Shown here piece by piece: positions 26,081 through 34,690 of a stretch of DNA of 64,000 nucleotides. This DNA is from SZUA-309 sp965233675 (GTDB taxonomy: Bacteria; Pseudomonadota; Gammaproteobacteria; Pseudomonadales; Azotimanducaceae). Under the pieces are notes generated by a model. The model searched no databases and was not told the DNA's origin. It was given only the letters and a program-made list of their open reading frames with translations. Each line of letters opens with the position of its first letter. The stretch's first letter is position 1. A program made the position numbers and the translations under genes. The DNA is taken from positions 3,162,001 to 3,226,000 of the forward strand of contig OZ247498.1 in NCBI GenBank assembly GCA_965233675.1. Direction: 5' to 3'.

Positions 26081-26944
26081 CCAGAGACCGGCGATCACCA
26101 GCGAGGCGCCGAGCACGTCTCTCGCCGTCACCCGCTCCCCGAAGAACCAGATGGACGCGGCGAAGGTGAACAGCAGCTCCACCTGACCCAGCGCCCGAAC
26201 CAGCCCCGCGCTGACCAGTGTCATGGCGGAAAACCAGCAGGCAGAAGCCAGGCTGCCTAGCAGACCCACCCAGATCGAAGTTCGCCAGCTCCGCACCACC
26301 CGGGTGAGTTCACCGGGTTCCCGCAGCAGCAGGTAGCTGCCCATCATCAGCGTCTGCAGGGTGACTGTCACGGCCAGCGTGGATCCGGAACGGGTCAGAA
26401 AATCCCCTGCCGGCAGCGACAGTGCGGCGGCCCGATAGCAGACGACGGCCACCGCAACGCTGGTACCACTGGCAATCCCCAGCAGCAGCCCCCGGTTGGC
26501 CATGAGCAATTGTGACAGCCGGCCCGGATTGGACAGCGCCAGCACGCCCACGAGGCTCACCAGAATCCCGGCGAACGCTGTCCCGGTCAGCGTATCGCCC
26601 AGAATCAGCAGGCCGAAAATCACCGTCTGTACGGTTTCGGTTTTCGAAAACGCCGTGCCGGCGGCAAAGTTGTCGTGGGTGAATGAAGCGACCAGAAACG
26701 CCGTCCCCAGAATCTGGGCCGCACCGCCGACAACACAGAATGCCAGGAACTCCGGGGTGAATTCCGGCAGCGGCGCGCGCGCTGCCAACCAGAGCAGATA
26801 CAGCAGCACGAAAGGCAAGGCGTACAGAAACCGGATGTAGCTCGCGCCATTGATGCTCAGATCGCCGGTTGCCCGCTTCTGCAGCATGGAGCGGCCGTTC
26901 TGCAGAAAGGCAGCGGCGATGGTGATGGGGATCCAGAGTTCCAC
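26066..26944 (-). CDS. EamA-family (DMT) transporter
   Basis: A 292-residue, ten-helix inner-membrane protein made of two EamA repeats, the drug/metabolite transporter superfamily. Seen: ITIAAAFLQNGRSMLQKRATG, FSKTETVQTVIFGLLILGDTLTGTAFAGILVSLVGVLAL (end of repeat 1) and RALGQVELLFTFAASIWFFGERVTARDVLGASLVIAGLWLL (end of repeat 2). Substrate unknown. It starts 3 bases after the stop of the MATE gene, so the two are co-transcribed. Confidence 0.9.
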   Translation of the reverse strand: MELWIPITIAAAFLQNGRSMLQKRATGDLSINGASYIRFLYALPFVLLYLLWLAARAPLPEFTPEFLAFCVVGGAAQILGTAFLVASFTHDNFAAGTAFSKTETVQTVIFGLLILGDTLTGTAFAGILVSLVGVLALSNPGRLSQLLMANRGLLLGIASGTSVAVAVVCYRAAALSLPAGDFLTRSGSTLAVTVTLQTLMMGSYLLLREPGELTRVVRSWRTSIWVGLLGSLASACWFSAMTLVSAGLVRALGQVELLFTFAASIWFFGERVTARDVLGASLVIAGLWLLLL

Positions 26945-26947
26945 GGC

Positions 26948-28363
26948 TTATCTCTTCGAGAACAGCGCAATCCGATCCGGCCGATGGGAGAGCCAGCGGA
27001 ATCGTGTGCAGAGCACCACCGCCGCCACGCCCAGTCCGGCGATCAGCCCGATCCAGAAGCCTCGAACCCCTTCGAAACCGCTGACTTCGATCCAGCCGAA
27101 CCCGATCGACATACCGACCGGCAGGCCCACCACCCAGTAACTCAGCATGGCAACCCACATCGTGGTCCGGGTGTCTTTAAAACCGCGCAGGGCGCCCACG
27201 GCCGTCACCTGCGCGTCGTCAAAAAACTGATAGAGCGCGACGAATATCAGCAGATCTGCCGCGACCGACACCACCGCCAGCTCTGAACTGTAGAGCCCGG
27301 CGATCTGATGACGCAGCAGGTAGACGATCACCGCCGCAATCAGCGCGAAGACGAGAGACAGCCAGATGGCCACCCAACCGGAACGTCGGGCCGCGGCCAG
27401 ATCTCCTGCACCGACGTTGAAACCCACCCGTATCGATACGGCCATGCCGAGTGCCAGGGGCACCATGAACGTCATGGCCCCCACGCTCGAGGCGATCATG
27501 TGCGCCGCCACCGATTCCGCTCCGAGGCGACCGATCATCAGCGTGATCACAGAAAACAGGCTGATTTCCATGAAGTTGGTGATGCCGATGGGTAAGCCGA
27601 GCTTCACCAGCCGCAGTATTTCCACCGGATCCGGTCTGCTGAAGCGGGTGAAAACACCGGTTGCCTGGATCCTCGAGCGGCTGACGACCAGCGCCAGGAC
27701 GAGGAACTGGCCGTTCAGCACGATGACGCTCGCCCAGCCACAGCCCACGCCGCCCATTCCCTCCACCCCGAAGGCCCCATAGATAAAGAGATAGTTCAAT
27801 GGGATCTTGAGCGCCAGCGAGCCTGCGGCGATCCACATGGCAGGCAGGGTCCAGGACATCCCTTCGCAGAGATAACGTAGCGAAAAGTAGCCGAGTGCCG
27901 GCAGCACGCCGAGCGACAATGCCTGAAGATAGGCAACGGCGATCGGAATTGCCCGCTCGTCCACCTCCAGCAGATGGTAGATGGGCTCCACGTTGTTGAG
28001 AAACAGCATCAGCAGCAGGCCGCCGGCACCCGCTGTCCACATGGCCTGCCGGGCTACCTCCCCCGCCTCCCCTTCCCGCCGCGCACCGTGCAGCTGGGAG
28101 ACCGAAGGCGCGAGCGACATGATGATGCCGGACAGCAACAGAATGAACGGCCAGTAAAGGTTGCCACCCAGCGCCACACCGGCGAGATCCACTGCACTCA
28201 CCTGACCGGCCATGATGGTGTCCGCCACACCCATGCCCATCTGGGTGACCTGAGCCAGAATCATAGGCGCCGCCAGACGGCCGAGTATGCCCAGCTCCCC
28301 GGAGATGTTTACTGGCTGCGACTGCATCGCCTGGCCATATCCGCTGTTTTGAAGGCGAGCCAT
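26948..28363 (-). CDS. MATE-family efflux transporter
   Basis: A 471-residue twelve-helix transporter of the NorM-like MATE family, which expels organic cations with Na+ or H+. Seen: LAAPMILAQVTQMGMGVADTIMAGQVSAVDLAGVALGGNLYWP in helices 1-2, and KLGLPIGITNFMEISLFSVITLMIGRLG at the start of the second half. Start ATG 28363, or 28327 as an alternative. First gene of a MATE-EamA pair. Confidence 0.93.
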   Translation of the reverse strand: MARLQNSGYGQAMQSQPVNISGELGILGRLAAPMILAQVTQMGMGVADTIMAGQVSAVDLAGVALGGNLYWPFILLLSGIIMSLAPSVSQLHGARREGEAGEVARQAMWTAGAGGLLLMLFLNNVEPIYHLLEVDERAIPIAVAYLQALSLGVLPALGYFSLRYLCEGMSWTLPAMWIAAGSLALKIPLNYLFIYGAFGVEGMGGVGCGWASVIVLNGQFLVLALVVSRSRIQATGVFTRFSRPDPVEILRLVKLGLPIGITNFMEISLFSVITLMIGRLGAESVAAHMIASSVGAMTFMVPLALGMAVSIRVGFNVGAGDLAAARRSGWVAIWLSLVFALIAAVIVYLLRHQIAGLYSSELAVVSVAADLLIFVALYQFFDDAQVTAVGALRGFKDTRTTMWVAMLSYWVVGLPVGMSIGFGWIEVSGFEGVRGFWIGLIAGLGVAAVVLCTRFRWLSHRPDRIALFSKR

Positions 28364-28477
28364 TGTACGCGGCGCGCGCGGTGGTGACCCCCGTGAAAAC
28401 CGCGCACAGACAGCTCAGCCCAGACGCCTAATTGAGAATAATTACGATTTACAATAACTAGAAAAAACGTCGATCTG

Positions 28478-28514
28478 ATAGGCACCACCTATCAGGCTGA
28501 TAGTATTAATCAAA
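28478..28514 (+). promoter_or_regulatory. OxyR binding site upstream of rubrerythrin
   Basis: ATAG (28478), N7, CTAT (28489), N7, ATAG (28500), N7, CAAA (28511): three of four OxyR half-sites are exact and all three spacers are seven bases, as in the published OxyR consensus. It abuts the -35 region of the promoter at 28514-28542, the usual place for OxyR activation. The gap 28364-28630 is otherwise AT-rich with no gene. Confidence 0.8.
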
Positions 28515-28542
28515 TAGCGTGGGCCGACGGCAGTCGTATACT
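28514..28542 (+). promoter_or_regulatory. rubrerythrin promoter with -10 TATACT
   Basis: TATACT at 28537-28542; the -35 position (28514-28519, ATAGCG) is poor, as expected for an activator-dependent promoter next to the OxyR site. Confidence 0.6.
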
Positions 28543-28630
28543 GAACCCATCACCGAGGGGTGAGTCGATTCACGAACTCATGCCGGTTCGCAACCGGTGC
28601 AAGCAACAGGAAGGAAACAGGAAGAAAACA

Positions 28631-29047
28631 ATGGATCTGAAGGACAGCAATACTCTGCAGAATCTGAAAGATGCTTTCGCTGGCGAATCCCAGGCAAACC
28701 GCCGCTACCTCTACTTTGCTGCGAAGGCAGACGTGGAAGGTGAGAACGATGTTGCTGCCGTGTTCCGTTCCACCGCGGAAGGTGAAACCGGCCACGCGCA
28801 CGGTCACCTGGAGTACATGGAAGCCGTCGGCGATCCCGCTACCGGCCTGCCCATCGGTAGCACGAGCGACAACCTGAAGGCCGCCATCGCCGGTGAGACC
28901 CATGAGTACACCGACATGTACCCGGGCATGGCGAAGACCGCCCGCGATGAAAATTTCGACGAGATCGCGGACTGGTTCGAAACCCTGGCAAAGGCAGAGC
29001 GTTCACACGCTAACCGCTTCCAGAAAGCACTGGATGCCATGGGCTGA
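28631..29047 (+). CDS. rubrerythrin without rubredoxin domain
   Basis: A 138-residue four-helix ferritin-like di-iron protein. Iron ligands: FAGESQAN, EGETGHAHGHLEYM, AGETHEY and LAKAERSHANRF, giving paired E and ExxH motifs. The C-terminal rubredoxin-like CxxC part of classical rubrerythrin is absent, as in sulerythrin-like forms. Peroxide reduction is the family role, needing an outside electron donor. ATG 28631 has AGGAAG upstream. The OxyR site before it supports a peroxide defence role. A terminator follows, then the Fe-S protein and DUF3501 genes. Confidence 0.92.
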   Translation: MDLKDSNTLQNLKDAFAGESQANRRYLYFAAKADVEGENDVAAVFRSTAEGETGHAHGHLEYMEAVGDPATGLPIGSTSDNLKAAIAGETHEYTDMYPGMAKTARDENFDEIADWFETLAKAERSHANRFQKALDAMG

Positions 29048-29096
29048 CCGCCACCGGCAATCGGCTGAGGTCATGGACCTGAGCCAGGCTGAGAGA

Positions 29097-29122
29097 GGGG
29101 TCGTATGCGGCCCCTTTTTTTT
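29097..29122 (+). terminator. intrinsic terminator after rubrerythrin
   Basis: GGGGTCG and CGGCCCC pair (one G-U) around TATG, followed by T8 at 29115-29122. It would end or reduce transcription before the Fe-S protein gene. Confidence 0.8.
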
Positions 29123-29138
29123 CCGCCACCCTTTTCAT

Positions 29139-29176
29139 TCGGACACTGTCTGAATCGGACACTGTCAGTCGGACAG
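29139..29176 (+). promoter_or_regulatory. TCGGACACTGTC direct repeats before the Fe-S gene
   Basis: The 12-mer occurs at 29139-29150 and 29155-29166 (16-base period), each holding the small dyad GACA-C-TGTC, followed by CTGTC-N5-GACAG at 29162-29176. It lies between the terminator and the next start codon, so it could be an operator for a separate promoter. Confidence 0.5.
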
Positions 29177-29206
29177 ATTTCAGTCGCACAGCAAAAGGAC
29201 ACGACG

Positions 29207-30547
29207 ATGAAGGAAGGAAGTCTCGAAGCACCCGATCGCCAGCCACTGGACTGGAAGAACCCGGAGTTCTACGACAAAGACGCGCTCTACACCGAACTCG
29301 AGCGGGTCTACGATATCTGCCATGGCTGTCGTCGCTGTGTGAGCCTGTGCGACTCGTTCCCCACTCTGTTCGACCTGGTCGATGAGTCCGACACCTTCGA
29401 GGTGGACGGCGTCGATAAAGACGACTACATGAAGGTGGTGGATCAGTGCTACCTGTGCGATCTCTGTGCAGAGACCAAGTGCCCCTACCTGCCGCCACAC
29501 GAGTGGGCTGTGGACTTCCCTCACCTCATGCTCCGGGCCAAAGCGTTCAAATTCGCCGAGCAGGACACACAGTGGCGCGACCGGCTGATTACCAGCACCG
29601 ACCCGATTTTCGACACCATCAGCCTGCCCGGTATTGCTGGCCTGGCCAACGCCGCCGCCGGCAACAGCACGCTGCGCAAACTCGGCGACAAGGTCGGCAT
29701 CCACCCGGATGCGCCGCTGCCCGAATTCCACAGCAACACCACCTCGAAGCGCCATCCGGACGAAATCGGCGCATCCCTGACAGCCAGGTCCTGCGACCGG
29801 ACGACCGGCAAGGTGGCCATCTACATCACCTGCTATGGCGATCACAACGAGCCGGAGCTGCTGGATGACATGATCGCTGTGTTCAACCACAACGGCATAC
29901 CCGTTCGTCTTCTGAAAGACGCCAAATGCTGCGGCATGCCGAAGCTCGAACTCGGCGACCTGAAGAAGGTGGAAAGTCTGAAAGACGCCAACCTCCCGAC
30001 CTTCATCGAGGCAATCGAAGACGGCTACGACATCATCGCGCCTATCCCTTCCTGCGTGCTCATGTACAAACAGGAACTGCCGCTCATGTTCCCCGACGAT
30101 GCGGACGTGGCGAAAGTGAAGGCGGCATTCTTCGATCCTTTCGAATATCTGATGCTGCGGCAGAAAGCCGGCCTCGTGAAAACGGACTTCAAAGCCAGCC
30201 TCGGCAAGGTGGCCTACCATGTGGCCTGTCATCAACGGGTCCAGAACATCGGCATGAAGACCCGGGAATTTCTGCAGCTCATCGACGGCACGGAAGTCAC
30301 CGCCATCGAGCGCTGCTCCGGTCACGATGGCACCTACGCGGTGAAGAGCGAGACCTATGAAAAGGCGATGAAGATCGCCCGTCCGGTGGTGAACCGGGTC
30401 AGACAGGCCGAGCCGGATACCTTCGGCTCGGACTGCCCCATGGCCGGTCGTCTCATCGCCCATGGCCTGGAAGCAGGCGGCGAGGGCAATCCGGACGCTG
30501 AATCCGAACATCCACTGACCATGGTGCGACGGGCTTACGGCATCTGA
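29207..30547 (+). CDS. Fe-S oxidoreductase, HdrD/GlpC-like (CCG domains)
   Basis: A 446-residue iron-sulfur protein. N-terminal half: two 4Fe-4S motifs, CHGCRRCVSLCDSFP and CYLCDLCAETKCPYLPP. C-terminal half: two CCG-type domains, with CCGMPKLELGD and a variant CSGHDGTYAVK, the latter lacking the double Cys, as in heterodisulfide reductase and GlpC relatives. It probably moves electrons to a redox partner, here perhaps rubrerythrin (28631-29047), which has lost its own rubredoxin domain; that is inference from context. ATG at 29207 with AAAGGA upstream. Cotranscribed with the DUF3501 gene 34 bases downstream. Confidence 0.9.
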   Translation: MKEGSLEAPDRQPLDWKNPEFYDKDALYTELERVYDICHGCRRCVSLCDSFPTLFDLVDESDTFEVDGVDKDDYMKVVDQCYLCDLCAETKCPYLPPHEWAVDFPHLMLRAKAFKFAEQDTQWRDRLITSTDPIFDTISLPGIAGLANAAAGNSTLRKLGDKVGIHPDAPLPEFHSNTTSKRHPDEIGASLTARSCDRTTGKVAIYITCYGDHNEPELLDDMIAVFNHNGIPVRLLKDAKCCGMPKLELGDLKKVESLKDANLPTFIEAIEDGYDIIAPIPSCVLMYKQELPLMFPDDADVAKVKAAFFDPFEYLMLRQKAGLVKTDFKASLGKVAYHVACHQRVQNIGMKTREFLQLIDGTEVTAIERCSGHDGTYAVKSETYEKAMKIARPVVNRVRQAEPDTFGSDCPMAGRLIAHGLEAGGEGNPDAESEHPLTMVRRAYGI

Positions 30548-30581
30548 CCGCAGAGCCCGACCATCGAGCAGGAAAATCCCC

Positions 30582-31163
30582 ATGCAGAAACTAGATCGAG
30601 CGAGCCTCTGGAGCCTCGAGCAGTATGCCGAACGCAGAGAGGCCTTCCGTGCCGAAGTGATGGCACACAAAAAGCCGCGCCGCATCGCCATCGGCCCGCA
30701 CGCGACCCTGTACTTCGAGGACTACACCACCATGAAGTACCAGGTTCAGGAGATGCTGCGCGCGGAGCGCATCTTCGAGGCCGACGGCATCAATGAGGAG
30801 ATCGAAGCCTATAACCCGCTGATTCCGGATGGCACGAACCTGAAAGCGACTTTCATGATCGAATACGCGGATGAGAATGAGCGGCGCGAAGCCCTGGCCC
30901 GACTCGGCGGCATCGAGGACACGGTCTGGCTGCAGGCCCAGGGCAGCCAGAAGGTTTATGCCATCGCCAACGAGGATCTGGATCGTTCGGAAGGCGATAA
31001 AGCCTCGGCCGTGCACTTTCTTCGTTTCGAGCTCGACCCGGAAACGGTCAAGGCCTTCAAATCCGGGGCAACCATCTCCTTCGGCATCGAGCACGACGGT
31101 CTTGCAGGCTCGGTGACGCTGGAGCCCGCCCAGACGGAAAGCCTGGCCGCCGATCTGGACTGA
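30582..31163 (+). CDS. DUF3501 family protein
   Basis: A 193-residue protein of DUF3501. Seen: MAHKKPRRIAIGPHATLYFEDYTTMKYQVQEMLRAERIFE, then EIEAYNPLIPDGTNLKATFMIEY and VHFLRFEL. Role unknown; the family is often found beside rubrerythrin and CCG Fe-S proteins, as here. It ends 13 bases from the convergent oxyR stop. Confidence 0.9.
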   Translation: MQKLDRASLWSLEQYAERREAFRAEVMAHKKPRRIAIGPHATLYFEDYTTMKYQVQEMLRAERIFEADGINEEIEAYNPLIPDGTNLKATFMIEYADENERREALARLGGIEDTVWLQAQGSQKVYAIANEDLDRSEGDKASAVHFLRFELDPETVKAFKSGATISFGIEHDGLAGSVTLEPAQTESLAADLD

Positions 31164-31176
31164 CCCCGAGCCGGCG

Positions 31177-32058
31177 TCAGCCTGTGGCGCCGGACAGAAC
31201 GTCGGCCAGTTTCTCGAGGAGCGGCTCCCGCGGCGAACTCTTCCGCCAGCAGAGGCCAATGTCCCGGTGCGGCACTTCACCCCGAAACGGTATATAGCGG
31301 ATGCCTGCGGCGGGTTTTGCCGGCACCGCCAGCTTGGGCATCAGGGTGACCCCCACATCGGCGACCACCATCTGACGGAGCGTCTCCAGACTGGTGGCGC
31401 GGAAGTTGGTGTTCTCCACGGCATTGTGGGAATTGCACACCTCCAGCGCCTGATCCCGCAGGCAGTGACCGTCCTCGAGTAACAGCACCTGCTCGTCATC
31501 CAGGTCCTCGACGCTGACTTTCTTCCGATCAGCCAGACGATGGGACCGCGACACCGCCATGTAGAACGGCTCGGTATAAAGCTTCCGCTCGACCACGTTC
31601 TCTTCTTCCAGGGGGAGCGCGAGGATCACCGCATCCAGATCACCTTCCCGCAACAGCCGGCCGATCACCGCGGTCTGACCTTCGGTGAGCTGCGTCTTCA
31701 GGTTCGGCAGATGCTTACGGATGGGGCCGAGAATTTTCGGCAGGAGATAGGGCGCGACCGTGGGAATAATGCCCAGACGGAACTCGCCACCGAGCGGATC
31801 CGTGTATTCCTCGGCGATGTGCTTCAGGTGATTGGCTTCCCGCAGCACCCGTTGCGCCTGAGCCACCACACGCTCGCCCACCGCGGTCAGCAGCACCTGG
31901 CGATTGGTCCGCTCGATCAGAGTGACGCCGAGTTCCTCCTCGAGCTTCTTCAACTGCGTGGAGAGCGTCGGCTGGCTGACGAAACAGGCTTCCGCGGCCC
32001 GCCCGAAGTGGCGGTGCTCGGCAACGGCAACCAGATATTTGAGATCCCGCAGATTCAT
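31177..32058 (-). CDS. oxyR: hydrogen peroxide sensor-regulator OxyR
   Basis: A 293-residue LysR-type activator. The N-terminus MNLRDLKYLVAVAEHRHFGRAAEACFVSQPTLS closely follows E. coli OxyR. The redox cysteines lie in LLEDGHCLRDQALEVC at residues 199 and 208, the same numbers as in E. coli. FRATSLETLRQMVVADVGVTLMP is also conserved. It oxidises on peroxide and binds ATAG-N7-CTAT repeats, one of which stands before rubrerythrin about 3.5 kb away. It lies 34 bases after the alcohol dehydrogenase gene and may be co-transcribed. Confidence 0.97.
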   Translation of the reverse strand: MNLRDLKYLVAVAEHRHFGRAAEACFVSQPTLSTQLKKLEEELGVTLIERTNRQVLLTAVGERVVAQAQRVLREANHLKHIAEEYTDPLGGEFRLGIIPTVAPYLLPKILGPIRKHLPNLKTQLTEGQTAVIGRLLREGDLDAVILALPLEEENVVERKLYTEPFYMAVSRSHRLADRKKVSVEDLDDEQVLLLEDGHCLRDQALEVCNSHNAVENTNFRATSLETLRQMVVADVGVTLMPKLAVPAKPAAGIRYIPFRGEVPHRDIGLCWRKSSPREPLLEKLADVLSGATG

Positions 32059-32092
32059 CGCCGGCGCATCACAGTCACTGCCGTCATCCTCT

Positions 32093-33175
32093 TCACCGCC
32101 AGGGCTCCACCACGATTTTGGCGTGCGCCTCCGGGTTTTTCAGATCCTGAAAGGCCTGCGCCACCCCATCCACGCCCACATGGCCCGTGATCAGCGGCGC
32201 CACCGGAATTTCCCCCTCGGCGATGTGATGCAGCGTGGCGGCAAACTCTTCCGGCGTGTACGCGAGCACGAACTGGAGGGAGAGTTCCTTACCGATGGCC
32301 AGCAACGGCCGGATGGGATCGCTCTCCATGCACACGCCGACGATGACAAATCGGCATCCCCGCTCTGCGCCCACCATCATCTGATCGATCACCCCGGGTA
32401 CGCCCACGCACTCGAAGTACACGCCGGGTGGCAGCAGGCGCTCACCCGTCAGCGGATTCACCGGCGCCCGCGCACCCTGTGCGCTGGCCGTCGCAGCTTC
32501 CCGCCAGGAATCGTAGGGCGAAGTTTCCGACGGATCGATCACGATGTCTGCGCCCATGGTTTCGGCCAGCTTTCTTCTCGCCGGGGAAAAATCCGCCGCG
32601 ATGACCGGACCCGCGCCTTTCAGTTTCAGCGCCCCGATCACCGCCAGACCCACTGGCCCGCAGCCAATCACCAGCGGCACGTCTTCGGAGGTGAGCCTGG
32701 CCATCTCCACCGCGTGCAGCCCCACCGCCATCGGCTCCGTCAATGCCGCATGGTCATCCGGCAGACCGTTCGGCACCGGCAACAGCAGCATCTCGTTCAG
32801 CAGCATCTGTTCGCCGTAACCTCCAGGCACGTCGTTCGAATAGCCCACCGGGACACCGGCCGCTTTGCGGATCAGGGTGGGCATGGAACAGACCCGGGTG
32901 CCGGCGGCAAGCCTTCCGGGCATGGCTTCACCGGGCCCGAAGTCGAGGATCTCGGCGCAGAATTCATGCCCCATCACCAGATCCCTGCCTGCATCGAGCG
33001 AACTGGCAAAGCCCCCAACTTCCGAGGTGAACTGATCGAAGTGCTCGAACGCATGCAGGTCGGAACCGCAGATCCCGCAGGCCAGGGTTTTCACCAGCAC
33101 CTCGCCCGGACCCGGCACGGGGGTATCTATCTCCCCGGCAATCAGCATTCTGTCCCGCATCACGGCTGCACGCAC
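32093..33175 (-). CDS. zinc-binding alcohol dehydrogenase family protein
   Basis: A 360-residue medium-chain dehydrogenase. Catalytic zinc ligands are C in ACGICGSDLHAFEH, and GHEF; the NAD-binding fold has VIGCGPVGLAVIGALKLKGAGPVIAADFSPARR. The structural-zinc four-cysteine loop is replaced by an insertion (PTLIRKAAGVPVGYSNDVPGGYGEQML), so it may be of the threonine or sorbitol dehydrogenase-like subgroup that lacks it. Start codons of this gene and the divergent RluA gene are only 14 bases apart, so one start may be further in. Confidence 0.88.
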   Translation of the reverse strand: MRAAVMRDRMLIAGEIDTPVPGPGEVLVKTLACGICGSDLHAFEHFDQFTSEVGGFASSLDAGRDLVMGHEFCAEILDFGPGEAMPGRLAAGTRVCSMPTLIRKAAGVPVGYSNDVPGGYGEQMLLNEMLLLPVPNGLPDDHAALTEPMAVGLHAVEMARLTSEDVPLVIGCGPVGLAVIGALKLKGAGPVIAADFSPARRKLAETMGADIVIDPSETSPYDSWREAATASAQGARAPVNPLTGERLLPPGVYFECVGVPGVIDQMMVGAERGCRFVIVGVCMESDPIRPLLAIGKELSLQFVLAYTPEEFAATLHHIAEGEIPVAPLITGHVGVDGVAQAFQDLKNPEAHAKIVVEPWR

Positions 33176-33189
33176 AGTGTCATCCTCAT

Positions 33190-33927
33190 ATGTCCCTGTT
33201 CAGTCTGAGAAGCTATCGTATTCCCTCGCGCAGGGTAAGAGGCCATTCAGGCATCGACATCAGATTCATACACCGGGACGCCCGGATCGCCATCCTCGAC
33301 AAACCGGCGGATGTCTCACTGCTGGCGGATCGCAGCGGCGCCCCCTGCCTCTGGGACGCCCTGCCGGATCTGCTCGGCCAGAAGCCCTACCTGGTACATC
33401 GGCTCGACAAGCCGACCAGCGGCGTGCTGGCCATCGCCCTGGATCCGGGCACACAGAAACAGCTGACCCGGGCTTTCGCGGCCAGGACGGTGCATAAATT
33501 CTACCTGGCCTGGGTGCGGGGCCATCCGGGTAAGAGCGGCGTCATCGATCTGCCGTTGAAAAAAGGGCGGAAGAGCCGTTATCGGGTGGCCGGTCAGCGC
33601 GCGGACATAAGCGCCCGGGATGGACGCTGGCAACTGACGGATCCCGATCCGGCAGGACACGACAGCGAGACGCGTTTCCGCTGTCTGCAGCAGATTGAAG
33701 ACCGGTCACTGCTGCTGCTCATGCCCACCACCGGCAGAACCCACCAGTTGCGCGTCCACCTGTCCTGGATCGGCCATCCCATCCTGGGCGATTCGTTGTA
33801 TGGAAAACCGGAAGACCCCGCGCAGCAGGCTCCGAGACTTCTGCTGCATGCCCACAAGCTCGTGCTTCCCGAGACGGGATGCTTCACAGCACCGCCGGAT
33901 GCGGAGTGGCTGGATCTCAGCGAGTGA
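33190..33927 (+). CDS. RluA-family pseudouridine synthase
   Basis: A 245-residue pseudouridine synthase. The catalytic aspartate lies in HRLDKPTSG; RTHQLRVHLSWIGHPILGDSLYG is the conserved second motif. No S4 domain. Short relatives modify tRNA or rRNA at one or few sites; which one cannot be told. The first 20 or so residues look non-conserved, so a later start is possible. Confidence 0.9.
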   Translation: MSLFSLRSYRIPSRRVRGHSGIDIRFIHRDARIAILDKPADVSLLADRSGAPCLWDALPDLLGQKPYLVHRLDKPTSGVLAIALDPGTQKQLTRAFAARTVHKFYLAWVRGHPGKSGVIDLPLKKGRKSRYRVAGQRADISARDGRWQLTDPDPAGHDSETRFRCLQQIEDRSLLLLMPTTGRTHQLRVHLSWIGHPILGDSLYGKPEDPAQQAPRLLLHAHKLVLPETGCFTAPPDAEWLDLSE

Positions 33928-34009
33928 GCAGCGGATCGGCGATACCGCAGGCAGCCGGATATGGATCTGCATTGATCGTCACCGCGACCATCGAAGTGAC
34001 GGCGGACCT

Positions 34010-34420
34010 TTAGAGTTTGGAGCCCAGTTTACGGCCAAGGGCGTAGCCGGCCGCAGTCACCGCGGGATGCCGCGTAACGGCGAAGGCGACTGTCGCCACA
34101 CCGATACCGACTGCCCAGGACCTGAGCTGCGGGCTTTCCGCCTCACCACTCATCGCCCGGCTCACGGTGTGCTCACAGTTGTTGGTGAGCAGATTGTAGC
34201 CCTTGAGTTCCGGCCGGGCGCCGGCCGCATAACGACGCTGCCGTGGACATTCCGTCCGGCTCACATGCAGGCGTTTGCCGTCGCGGAATTCCGATTCGCT
34301 CACCACGTGCTCGCCGCGAAAGGGGCTGTTGTGCAGAATACTGCCGTCCGACAGCACCACACCTCGGTGCATGACCAGTCCTTTGCGGCGTGAAACGATA
34401 TCTCCAGGTCGGTATCTCAT
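34010..34420 (-). CDS. LRAT-like (NlpC/P60 superfamily) membrane-anchored protein
   Basis: A 136-residue protein of the lecithin retinol acyltransferase fold. The catalytic histidine is H18 in VMHRGVVL and the cysteine C82 in NNCEHTVSRA, the NCEH motif of the family. The C-terminal 40 residues (VGIGVATVAFAVTRHPAVTAAGYALGRKL) form a membrane helix. LRAT-like bacterial proteins act as thiol hydrolases or acyl transferases on phospholipids. Solitary gene. Confidence 0.85.
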   Translation of the reverse strand: MRYRPGDIVSRRKGLVMHRGVVLSDGSILHNSPFRGEHVVSESEFRDGKRLHVSRTECPRQRRYAAGARPELKGYNLLTNNCEHTVSRAMSGEAESPQLRSWAVGIGVATVAFAVTRHPAVTAAGYALGRKLGSKL

Positions 34421-34634
34421 TCTCGACAGCCTGTTCGTGTTCTCAAACGTATCCCCATGCTCGCCCGTTCCCGAGCTAACGATACTTGATAGCAGGATTC
34501 AGGCCAGAATTTCAGCCCTTATTTATCAGTGGGTTAGGTTTTGTCCGCTCATCACCCGGCCCATTCATTCGGGAATCTGACGACTGAATAGTCGGTTAGA
34601 CCAGGCTGATTGCAGAGTCGATCTGTTCAACCTT

Positions 34635-34659
34635 ATAATTAGGATCATAATAATTAGGA
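34635..34659 (+). promoter_or_regulatory. direct repeat ATAATTAGGA upstream of the MarR gene
   Basis: Two exact copies (34635-34644, 34650-34659) 15 bases apart, 32 bases before the MarR gene. The region 34421-34690 (270 bases) has no gene; this AT-rich block is its only clear feature and may include the promoter and an autoregulatory operator. Confidence 0.4.
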
Positions 34660-34690
34660 AGCTAACTGATAGCGCTCAGTCGGCATACTC

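Noticed and set aside
29180..30691. Minus-strand open frame of about 500 codons opposite the Fe-S protein
   Set aside because: Shadow of a clear Fe-S gene on the plus strand.
34421..34690. Possible tRNA or small RNA in the gap before the MarR gene
   Set aside because: No cloverleaf, anticodon stem or CCA end could be built by eye.
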